A stretch of DNA of 64,000 bases from Hoplostethus atlanticus (taxonomy: Eukaryota; Chordata; Actinopteri; Trachichthyiformes; Trachichthyidae). The position numbers and the translations under genes are program-made. The notes under the pieces were generated by a model, which was not told the DNA's origin, did no database searches, and saw nothing but the letters and a program-made list of their open reading frames with translations. Of this stretch, positions 28,890 to 39,900 are shown in pieces. Each line of letters opens with the position of its first letter. Position 1 is the first letter of the stretch. Location of the stretch: NCBI GenBank assembly GCA_034670405.1, contig JAXDDX010000023.1:763501-827500 (forward strand), in the 5' to 3' direction.

Positions 28890-30321
28890 TAAGCTTGCTT
28901 TTGTCACTGCACTTCCTCCAGCAAGGATGTTGTTTGCAATTTCACTTCTGCAATGCAGTATGCATCTGCCTTCACAGATAACGTCTCTCAAATCCTTCCA
29001 TCTGTGTTTAATGCTTCTCTCCTCTTTCACTGTTGTTGAACACTCTCTCTAATCTGTTTTCAACTTCTCTTCCGGAAGTCTTTGTTTGACAGCACCCCCC
29101 CCCCCCCCCCACCCCACCCAGCCCTTCTCCTTTCCTCACTCTCCTCCTCTCGGTCTCACCACTCTCATAGTGCATCTTCTTTCTCATTTGCATTTGTTCC
29201 GCTTCCTCGTGACAAGAAACAGTTCTTGTCAAAGACCTGTAAAGAAAATAAAAAATAAAATCAGATAGGAGAAGAGCATGGATGAGAGGGCAGACTGAAA
29301 TGAGGTGGTACACTGAGGACTCACATAGAAGATTTTCTAGGCTGGCTAATTGTTACTGATTGCATCATAAACCAAGAACAACTTGGTAAAGAGGTAAGTG
29401 ACTCCTCGTTGATTGTCTTCACCTGCATGTTATCGGGCTTTTCTCAGTTGTGCACAAGAGTTTAGGCCTTGTAATCTGCTAGTTATCTTCTAGTATTTTC
29501 CTTAACTACATCATGTGATGGGCGCAGCATCAGAAATATTCCATCTTTCCAAAATGTTGTTTTATATACCCAGAAATATTGAGGTTGAAAATCAGAATTT
29601 CTCATAATTAAATGGGAACTTATGGAAACAAGGTGCCCCATCTATAAAGTCTTCCCTGTTGTTTACACCTTGATGGTACCCACGTTTTCTTGATGTTCAC
29701 CATTACTACAAGTAGGAGCAGTATTCTAGATTTCAGTGCAGCTTCACCTGTTTTTTAAACCCATGCTACATGGCATGCATACATTGCATTACACATTACA
29801 TTTATTTTACATGGTAGCCACACTTCAAAGTGATTATGAGATAAAACTTTTAATTCATTCTAATTCATTCTCCAACTACAGCAGTTCTATTTCTGTATCA
29901 TAGTTGTACACCGTGTATATCAATGCCACATAGCTGGAAGGAAATGAGAACCGGTTACAGTAAGAGGAGTGATCTAACAGGGCTAGGCCTGTTGTGAATG
30001 CAAATGAGAGCTCACAGGATACAACTTTATTATTCCAAGTTAATCATTTCAAGAATTAAAATTCACACAGTGTCTCTCATTTTTTTTTATGTTGGGGGGG
30101 CTCACTTCAAAGAGCCCTGCAGTCTGTTGAATGTGAGCAGAAAGCAACTTTACTTAGTCAACAGTACATGCAAAAAGTATCTGGCGTGGGTGTGCTCAGG
30201 CTGTACAACTATCAAACAGCGCTCCTCATGCCAACAGCAACTCTGTGGGTGAAACAACCATCATGCAAAATCATCATACATCAAACTCACAGTGACAAGA
30301 ACTGAAATTTGCATTCCCTTA

Positions 30322-30400
30322 CAGTTGTGGCCAAGAGTATTGGCACCCTTGGATTTTATGCACATAACGTACAATATATTCTGAAATAATTGGAAATGAA
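30322..30400 (+). mobile_element. Tc1-like transposon end fragment
   Basis: TACAGTTGTGGCCAAGAGTA followed by TTGGCACCCTTGG resembles the terminal repeat of fish Tc1-like elements that carry a GGCCAAAAGTATTGGCACCC core. No matching right end was found, so this is a solo end. Confidence 0.6.
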
Positions 30401-30696
30401 GGATTATTTGTCTTTTCATGAAGGTGACGTATCCTTTTCATTAGGTAACAGATATCGCAGTCTGAGGAGAAACAAACCCAGCACATGCTCGTGTTAACAT
30501 CAGGGACGTGTCATTTAATTGGTGCAGACTGGTAACAGGGGCAATCACTGATGTCTGCAGAGATAATTCATTGGAAGATATAAAAGCCTCTGATCTATGA
30601 GTATCTGATGTATTCCTCCCTCTTCCCTCTTCCCTCTCCCCCGATATCACTCTGTCTCTCTCTTCAGAGTGAGTCACTCTCCTACATCATTCCCTG

Positions 30697-30698
<2 letters not shown>

Positions 30699-30731
<33 letters not shown>
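30699..30731. repeat. CT dinucleotide microsatellite
   Basis: About sixteen CT units in an extended pyrimidine-rich region upstream of znf831. Confidence 0.95.
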
Positions 30732-30734
<3 letters not shown>

Positions 30735-31243
30735 ATCTCTATTGTCTGCATATGAATGTTCAGAAGTTAAGCATTGTTCTCCTGCTCCACTCGCCCCCTG
30801 GGGTGAAATAAAACAGGAGGGATTCCTACGTTCTTGTGCTTCTCTGCGCTCTGCAATCATCAGCATTGTTTCTCAGATTTTGTTTGTTTTGTTTTGTTGA
30901 ACACATATTCCCGGATTTCATCAACATGCAAAATCTATATTGGATTAAGTGCTTTATCAGCCCCTGCCCTACAGGCTGCTGTATGCCTATCACTATTCAT
31001 TGCTACATTTCTTCATTCCTATACTCCTTTTTCTCCAGTCCAGACATGAAATAGAAAGATATTCTCTGGGAGTCTCATTTTCTCCTCGATAAGAACTAGA
31101 GCTAGAAAACAGAAACATTCCTATTCATACGGACAGAGTTACCCCTTTGATCCACGCAAAGCAGAGGTCTAATGTAAACTGTGCTTATCTTACAGGTAAT
31201 TAGAGACCTGGCTCTGGTACATCGCGACAGCAGCAGCGTTACC

Positions 31244-34200
31244 ATGGAGACTGGCAAGCCGGGATTGGTGAGTGCTCCAGTGCACAGCAGCTCCGTTGCA
31301 GCGCCGGCAGCGAAAAAGATGGACATCCAGACTCCGCTGACGGCTGTTTACATCCACGCGGTGCCTGCTCTGCCTCCACAGCCTTACCCACAGGCTCAGC
31401 CTCCAGCAGCCCCGCGGGAGCCAGCTACACTCCATCTGGCCATGCCTCCGCTCTACTCCAAAGAGACGCTTCCCTTTCTGACACTCCATATTGCTGGTGG
31501 GCTGCAGTCCCAACAGCTGGGATTGAGTCTGGCAGCGGCTGCTCCCGTAGCCAGACCCAAGTCGGCGGGGAAACATGTTTGTCCTCACTGTGGACGGGAC
31601 TGCATGAAGCCCAGCGTCCTGGAGAAGCACCTCCGCTGCCACACCGGGGAACGGCCCTACCCCTGCACCACCTGTGGAATCTCTTTCAAGACACAGAGCA
31701 ACCTCTACAAGCACAAGCGCACCCAGGCCCACGCCCGCCTCTCGTCTGAGTCGGAGCAGAGCAGCCTGGGCAGCCAAGACAGCCTGCACAGCTCCAGGGA
31801 GACTTGCACCTCCAGCTTGTCTCTAGATGGCCACAGTGAGGAGTCAGGCAGCCTGGAGAAGGATGTCACAGCGCCCTCCGCTGAGCTCACCTGTCCAGCC
31901 AGCACTGCAAAGGTCCACTCTGTTCAGAAGCAGGGTCCAGACGCAGACTGGGCCCCCATAAGAGACTCCGTCAATGAGCAGAGTGAATTGACCTCCGTGG
32001 TTTATAAGACAAAGCCAAATGAAAGTGCAGAGATAGCGAAAGGGGAGGAAAAAAAGAGGGCGGACAATGAAAAGCCTGCTCTGACTCCAAATCGACATCT
32101 TACCCTCCAGAGACAGGAAGCTACTCTGTTCTCCAAGCAGTGGGAGAGCTCGGTATCCAGAGGGAAGACACAGAGCCACGAGAGCACCGACTCAGGCTTC
32201 AGCGAAAGCAGCGACCAGTACCCGAGTCCCCGGCAGTGTTTTACCTGACCACAGCATGGACTCCCTGACAGAGTCCACCGCGGAGCATCTCGAACAGCGC
32301 AGCAGCAGCAGCTCACACAGACATTCAGAGGCCAGGCCAAAGTGGACAGGAGCCAAAAGACAATGTATCTGAGCAGGCGCAGAGGACGCTGGAGGAGCAC
32401 ATATCCAAACTGATTTCGGAGAATACTGCTGTCGTGGAGGACAAACGGCTCGAGAATGTGAGGCCGCGGAAGACGGTGCTGTCAAAGCAGGGCAGCATCG
32501 ACCTCCCCATGCCTTACACTTATAAAGACTCCTTTCACTTTGACATGAGGATCAATAAGGCTCCTAATGTTGGGTTACACAGGAACAGGAGGCCCGGCTT
32601 GTACAGCTCTGTGCCCACCCAGCAATCCATCACCGTGGAACATGCTCCCTTGACCCGGAGCAGCTCCCTGCCCTTCAGCGTCACCCTCCTGCAACCTGAA
32701 AGGAGCAGCCCGACCTCCTCCTTTCAGGGAGATTATGTAACACTGGTCCGGAGGGGTAGCTCTGGCCAGATCAACCCAACAGGTTTTGCCATCAAGTCTG
32801 TGGACCAGCAGGTGTCCGCCCACCGCCCACTGGTACGCCAGACAGCTGTAGACTGCAACCACGCAACAGACGGCCTCTTCATGAATTCATCTGTGGAGGA
32901 GGCCTGCACGAGCAGTCTCAGCTGTGATGGGGATAGCAATGACATTTGTGGAGAGCCAAGCAACAGAAAGTTTCGCCGGAAGAAAGCACAGAAGTTTGCC
33001 TACAACAAGTGGTACATGTACGGAGGAGGGACATTTAAGAAGCTTTACAGTGCAGAAAAAGGATGCGATAACAGCGTTGTCAAAGCCAGGAAAGCTTCGA
33101 CTAACCCAGGGCACGAAGTTGTTCAGGGTATACAGAAAAGATTCTTGCCGGTTCATAAAGAGATAGTAACAATGACAGGCTCGACAATAAAGTCCACAAG
33201 CAGCAGCGCAACTGTTGTAACATGTTGCCTTCCTGCCAACCTACCCACTGTCTCTGGTGTGGATCCTAATCAAAAAGCCAGCCAGCTTCATTCATCATGC
33301 ACCTCACTCAAGACTCCACTCCTGAGAAATCTGTCTTTGTCGACACTGCAATTATCTTCTATCTCTTCTACTGGATCGTCGGTTACCCACAGCACAGATA
33401 GCACCAGCAGAGCAGAGACAGAGAGATTGATGAACAAGGAAAAATACACCGAGTCCGTCCCACAACTCTGTGAGGAACAAATTCCTTCAGACAGGAAAAA
33501 ACAGAAAACTGATGACAAAATAATATTCTCCCTGGGGATAGAGACTAACACATTGACTCAGGCCTCTCCCTCTGTCACTGGCAGTGTGCCCAAACAGGAT
33601 ACAAATCAAACAAATCAGAAACTTAATCAGCTCAAGGGACCTCTCTTTCCTCCATGCATCACCACTGCAAAAGGAATGTCTGTTAGCGCCTCACCAGCCA
33701 TTTCCATCCTCTCCACTGCCAAGACCAACTTCCTGCCCAAGTACCAGCTCAAGTTACCTAATGCTTCTACTCCTTCACCGCAAACTCTGAATCAACCGAC
33801 AGGAATTGATGACCACAATTTCACCTCCGGTCCATCAACCTCCCACGCTGATCAAACCTCACCCATCGTCACAACTTCGACAGCATCTGAAAAGAAATAT
33901 ACGGACCCCCTCACCCCACTTTTGGCGCACGGTCACAACATCAAAAAGTCAAACAGTTTCAGCTCTGCACAGGGTCATCTTGTCTTTCCTCTTTTGGCTA
34001 CAACCCCTGTATCAGTCTGAAACACCTGTAACAAGACTCAATCAAAATTTGACGCCTAATTTAACTGCACACAGACAATTTACAACAATCCCCACAACCA
34101 CAACCGCCGTGCATGAGCATCATGCAAGATTATGCACCACTTTAATACAGAGTTCACCCTCGAAAAAAACTGTCGTGGGCTCAGTAACTACCCAACTACC

Positions 34201-36865
34201 CAGACCTAATGCGTCTGTAATGCAAAACATACCCGCTACACCTATCGTAACCACAGAAAAGATTCAGCCCTTTGTTGCTGCCTTTGCAGCTTTCTCACAG
34301 GATCAACATCCTCCTCTGTCACACACACATCCCTCACCAACATCATACCAGTTAGACCCTATAAACAGAGTGACTGCTGGCCCTAAAACGCCAATAGTAC
34401 CATGTCACATTGCGTCATTTGACTCTGCACAACCAGCTGCTCAGAATGTGTTTCATGTGCACACAGCAGATCTCCAGATCTGCCTGCAGATCATATCTGA
34501 TGAGCAGCTGGCTCTCATCGAACCCCAGATTGAGAGGGAAGTTAACACAGAAGGGACCAGCCTCTTGCAGAGAAATGACCTGGAAACAATGGACCTAGAT
34601 GTCATCCAAAAAAAAGTACAAAGCTCTGTCAGTATGGAAAGTACTACTGAAGGCAAAAACCATGAAAAGCCTAGAAACCAAAAGGAGATGGACCCAAGGG
34701 AGCCCTCACCCTTGCATAACATGGAGAGCACAACCAAACATCAACATCAGAAGGCACAACCAAACACGCTCACTACAACATCAGCGGAATCTATGCCCTC
34801 TGAATCTTCACATCTACTACATAGTTATGTAAACACGGTCCCAGAGACTATGAGAACAACAGGCCACGCGATGTCAACGGTTGCTTTGCTGAAAGCTGTA
34901 CAGTCAGGGAGGAGCCAAACGTCAGAGGAGGAGCATGTCCTCACTCTAAGCCCCTCTGCTGAAGAGCACGTAGCAGACAGGAATGTCAGCAAAGGAGGAC
35001 TGGTCTCTGAAACACTACCTGGTCAGCATGAGCTCTGTCTGGCAGGCATGACCTCCCTCCCTCCCAGTACAACAGCACAGAATAACACAGGAAGTGGATT
35101 ACTGCACCAAAGAAGCCAACACAAATGTATTAATCAAAGGACCACATGTAGTGCAGGTGAGATCAAAAGCGAGTGTAAAGCCTCAGTGTATGAAAGCACC
35201 AATTTAGAGTATGGAGAGCCCCCCCCGCCTCTGCAGGCTGGGCTTGGTCAGGCCTCCAGTGTTGAGTGTTGTGACGCCCTCCCCAACACCGTTTTTTCAT
35301 TTCCCATCAATAACTGCACAGTTCCAGGAGACGGGAATCCGCAACCACCCGTTGACAGTAGTGATCTTGTGGATTCTAGATTAGCGAACTCAGAGATCCA
35401 GCAGTCATCCAAACTTGCTGACATGGGGTGTGACGCGTTTGGACCTTTGGACCACTCTGCTCCTTCACAGGACATGATGCTCAGTGAATCACAGGACATA
35501 ATCACTTCATCGTACTCAGAAACACATCTGGGTCAGTTTACTTCAGTGCCATGTAGTATCCAGGTGGAAAGACTCAAAGATGTCACAGCTGTCCTCAGCA
35601 CCGTTGCAGGTATATGTGACAATATTTATCATATAAATGATTCATATTCTATTTAATCCCAGCATATACTTGCTTTTACAGACAATCAAGTCCAGTGAGT
35701 GGAATTTCACAAATCAGGGCTATGTCCAAGAAACAATTCGAACAATTGTTTACCACAAGGGGGCACTAAATGATAAAAACATGCTCTAAACATGCTTTTG
35801 TGTGTTTCCACCAACCAACCAAAAACCCACAATGACTGTGCAAGACCTTTTAAGTATTGGATATAGAAATCAGACACACTATCAAGTCAATGTCTGTATA
35901 GGAAAAAATCAACAAATGGTAGTTCTCTTATCAAATCTTTGGTGAAATAACTAAGTGGCGATATCCTTTGCCATTTTCCTCCACATCACCTCCATATGTG
36001 AGTTGCCCCAAGCCTTCACAGGAACAGAGAACTGTGGAGCATTAGGCCACGTCCACACTAATCCGTTTAAAAACACCTATGTATTTCTCGGTTTTGGCCT
36101 TCCGTCCCACACTACGCTGTTCCGAAAACGGTCTCCCAAGGGGATACATTTGAAAACCTCACGTTGTACTGTGGACGGCAAAAAAACAAAGAAACGATGA
36201 TGTTTCATTGTCACTTGATCCAGGTGTACGCGGCCAGCCTGAGTGGTCTGCGCATGCCCATGGAAGAAAGCAGTTTTTGGTGGTTTAGTGTGGGATGGCA
36301 AGCTTTTCGAAAACTTCAAATTTAACCCTCTGATGTACAACATGGGTCAAAAGTGACCCGGGCAAATTATTTTGTTTCATATCTTTGCATGTTATGAATT
36401 TTATTATTCAATATTCAATGAATTCCTCAACCAAGTTGTTTTTTAACATCACAAACACTTTTTTCTATCACTACCTCAAAAATGCACAACATGTATGTAT
36501 TCTCAATGGAATTTGATAGGAACCTTTGATTTATTTACATATTTGCAATAAGGAACACATTTTATAGCGGACTACTCCCTTCAAGGTCACCATTTTACCT
36601 TTCTACAAGACTGCCTTATCACAACTGTCGTGACACATGTAAGTTTTATTGTACTTTTCACTTCACAACATACATCATTCTGTACATTTGTATATGTTAG
36701 AAAGATGTGAGAATAGAATAGTTATATATGTTCAAAAATCATTATTGAGATGGCTTGACCTCAATAATAATAATAATAATAATAATAATAATTTTAACCT
36801 GTTGTATTTTAGCATGTTTTAGCTAGTGAAGTGAGTGAGTGAGTGAGTGAGTGAGAGAGACAGAG

Positions 36866-36905
<40 letters not shown>

Positions 36906-39900
36906 CAGCAAACTGTTGACCTGTTGTATTCTAAAGTAAATGTAATGTAAAAAAAATAAAAAATACAAATAAATAGAATACTGTTGTTTGAGAATATGGC
37001 TGGGGAGCCACTTGAAAATAATATATTGTGTTTTTTTCCTTATTGACAGTGTTGCTGGTCGCAATCATGCCAGATTTACGCGCAAAATGGTTCTAGACAT
37101 CTTGTTTGCAGGACAAAGATGAGGAGGCAATTCTGAGCACTGATTCAGAGTCGGAAGTCTCTGAAGATGATGATCCCGACTATGCCCCACAGGGTCCAGA
37201 TGGGATGAGTGTGCCTGAGGGATCAGCTTCAGATGAAGACTCCACTGGTGGAATAGAGGATTCCTCTGATGAGTCTTCAGAAGAAGACGCACCCCCAGCC
37301 CAGTCTAATAGATTGAGTAAGAAGGAGTCTTGTTGGAAGGAGGATCCACCTACTCAGGGCAGAGTATTCAAGAAGACGAATTCAATGGATTTCTTGGTTT
37401 GACCCTCGTTGCAGGCGTGAATAAAAGCTGGGATGTGTCCTTGCGAGAGTTGTTTTTGGATCCAATGCAAAATCCAATGTATAAGGCCACAATGAGTGTC
37501 AAGAGATATGAGGACATCCGAAGTCTTCTGCGGTTCGATGACAAGAGGACCAGGGCTTTGCGACTGCACACAGACCACATGGCAGCATTCAGGTATGTGT
37601 GGGACTGTTTCCTGACCAACTGCAGAGCAAAGTTCATCCCCAGTGACTGTGTCACAATTGATGAGCAGCTTGTGAAATTCAGGGTACAGGTGCAAGTTCG
37701 TACAGTACATGCCAAGCAAGTCTGCGAAATACGGGATAAAAGTCTTCTGGATGTGTGATGCTAGGGTGCCTTATGCTATGGGGAAGATGTACAGAGGAAC
37801 CTGGGAGAGAATGTTATCCTACAGCTGAGCAGTGGAATCAGCATCCAACAGGTGACTAAAATATTATACAGAAGTATAGTATATAGTACAGTATAGTATA
37901 GTCTTGAAGATAATTTCGGGAATTTCATATTGAGTAAATTAATATAAACTTCTTGTTTTTGTTGTTGTTGTTAATTGTAGGTCGAAACATCACCATGGAT
38001 CATTTCTTTACCAGTGTCCCTTTGGCTGAGAAGCTCCTTGAGAAGGACCTAACCATTGTTGGGACCCTTCATCAGAACAAGCCAGACATACCGGCCATAA
38101 TGAAACCATCCAGATCCAGGGAGGTGTATAGCTCTGAGTTTGGATTCAACAACAACATGGCCATGGTCAGTTATGTGCCAAAGAAGGGAAAGGTTGTCAT
38201 CCTCCTAAGAAGCATGCATTATGACAAAGTGGTGGATGATGGAGTGAAGAGAAAGCCAGATATACTGTAATCCAGTACTACAACAGATCAAAAGGAGGAG
38301 TCAACGTGATGGATCAGATGGTGAGCACCTAAAACAAGTTAAAAGGAGGAGGTGTCAGATCTGCCCATCTGTGGATGATCGAAAAGTCAGCAGTTGGTGT
38401 TCACAGCGCCACAGATGCAAGGATCACAGTGACAAACAAATCATGGTTAATTGTTATGATTGTCTGTGATGAGAAAACAACAAAGGAATACAAGTGGATG
38501 TTGACACTTTTAAGTTTAGATGTTTTTTTATCAGTATTGTCTTAATGGTAATGGAAAATTGATATCCAGATCAATAACATTGTAATCAGTTATGTGATAT
38601 AGTTATGTGTATATTATATTAGGGAAAGTCACAAATGAATACATTTCAAGTATTAATCATTTTTTGTATTGTCAGAATTGCTGCAAAAATAATACATTTG
38701 AATCAAGTATAATTATGTTTTGTCTTTTTTTGGAATAAAATTATACTGTACTGTACTGTACTATACTGTTATACTTTTATCCTTGGCAGGGTCATTTTTG
38801 ACCCATGTCTGCAAGTTTCAGTTAGATGTGTAAATAACTTTATTTTTTCTCTGCATAGTAATACAGAGAAATTAATATAATGACATATAACAATAAAAAC
38901 AAAATAATTAATAATTTCTTAAAATCCTGGATGATTACATCACTTTGTTAAAAGATATTACAAAGAAAATTTCAGCTATGTATCAATTAGTATTGAAAAT
39001 GAATACGGGTCATTTTTGACCCATGTTGTGCATTAAAAGGTTTTGGATATGTTGTGCATCAGAGGGTTAAAGGGCTTAGTGCCAGGGGTTAGTCTTATCA
39101 GAAAGCGTTTTGAAGTGTGCCATTTGATCCCTCCCATAGCAGGAGCTCAAAGGGCAAAGGTTAAAAGGCCATTTTGAGAAGAACAGGATAAACAAAGAGC
39201 TGCCAGTCACTGGTTTCCATTAACTGCCTCTTGGCTAAATTTAAATAACAAAGTAAGTGTCTAATTGTCTTGGAAAGACATGCTGCTAGGAACGTTAAGG
39301 GACGTGTCTCGTAAATCGGCTTTGTTCCATGTCATTTGAGGCACACTAGTCTTAGTGCAACTCTGCACAGAGGTATGTTCAAGAGTTCAGGCCAAATCAA
39401 ATATCAGCCCATTTGTTATATCCTACACTGTATAATACAGTGGGGTCCAAAAGTCTGAGTCTGCTACCAAGAACTGTTTTGTTTCATCATTTATCAAAAA
39501 TGAATACAAATATTTAGTCAAATTTCTCAAACAAGAGTACATAATATTTCACAAATTAGTTTGTTAGTATTTACTGAAAGTCAAAAAGGTTTCTCGGTAT
39601 TTGTCCACTGTTTGCCTTAATCATAGCACTCTATCTGGCATTGTTTTTCCAGAATTTGAGAATCCACATTGTTCTAGCACTCTTTTAGACTCTAAAAGAT
39701 ATTACAGTCTGATATTACAGTATGTTTCGCCTTTTCCCTTTTCAAATGTTCCCAAAGATGTTCAATGGGGTTGAGGTCTGTGGACTGCGGCCATCTCTCC
39801 ACATAACCTCACCGTAAAGATCAAATTTTGATTTATCTGTGAACAAGACTTTCTCCCAGTCTTCAACAGTGAAATTTCTGTTCTGTTTGGCCCATGCTAA

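Larger units (their letters stand above)
28890..31195. other. Probable znf831 5'UTR intron(s)
   Basis: The stretch holds a C-rich run at 29093-29110, a Tc1-like end at 30322, and a CT microsatellite at 30699-30731. I see no coding exon. A noncoding exon ending near 29391 is possible. Confidence 0.4.
36326..39066 (+). mobile_element. piggyBac-family transposon with intact ends, inside znf831 intron 1
   Basis: TTAA stands on both sides (36322-36325 and 39067-39070). The tips are a 17-base inverted repeat with one mismatch: CCCTCTGATGTACAACA at the left; the right tip reversed has C for T in position 11. The internal palindrome GGGTCA..TGACCC occurs at 36344-36359, 38789-38804 and 39007-39022. 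The 2,741 bp body encodes a broken transposase (37076-38330). TTAA target plus CCC tip is the piggyBac signature. Confidence 0.92.

Noticed and set aside
31190-31789. 199-residue minus-strand open frame opposite the znf831 zinc-finger exon
   Set aside because: It overlaps the conserved plus-strand finger coding sequence, has no recognisable domain, and its composition is what GC-rich coding sequence gives on the opposite strand.
32228-32434. A short intron explaining the znf831 frame changes
   Set aside because: The only GT..AG pairs that would fix the frame give introns too small to splice, and coding similarity continues through the gap in successive frames.
36819-37064. Minus-strand open frame with serine/leucine repeats
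   Set aside because: It is a translation of the GA microsatellite.
37106-38270. Domesticated piggyBac-derived gene (PGBD-like)
   Set aside because: The transposase is broken by frame changes and stops, and it still sits between intact transposon ends, so it is a dead transposon and not an exapted gene.
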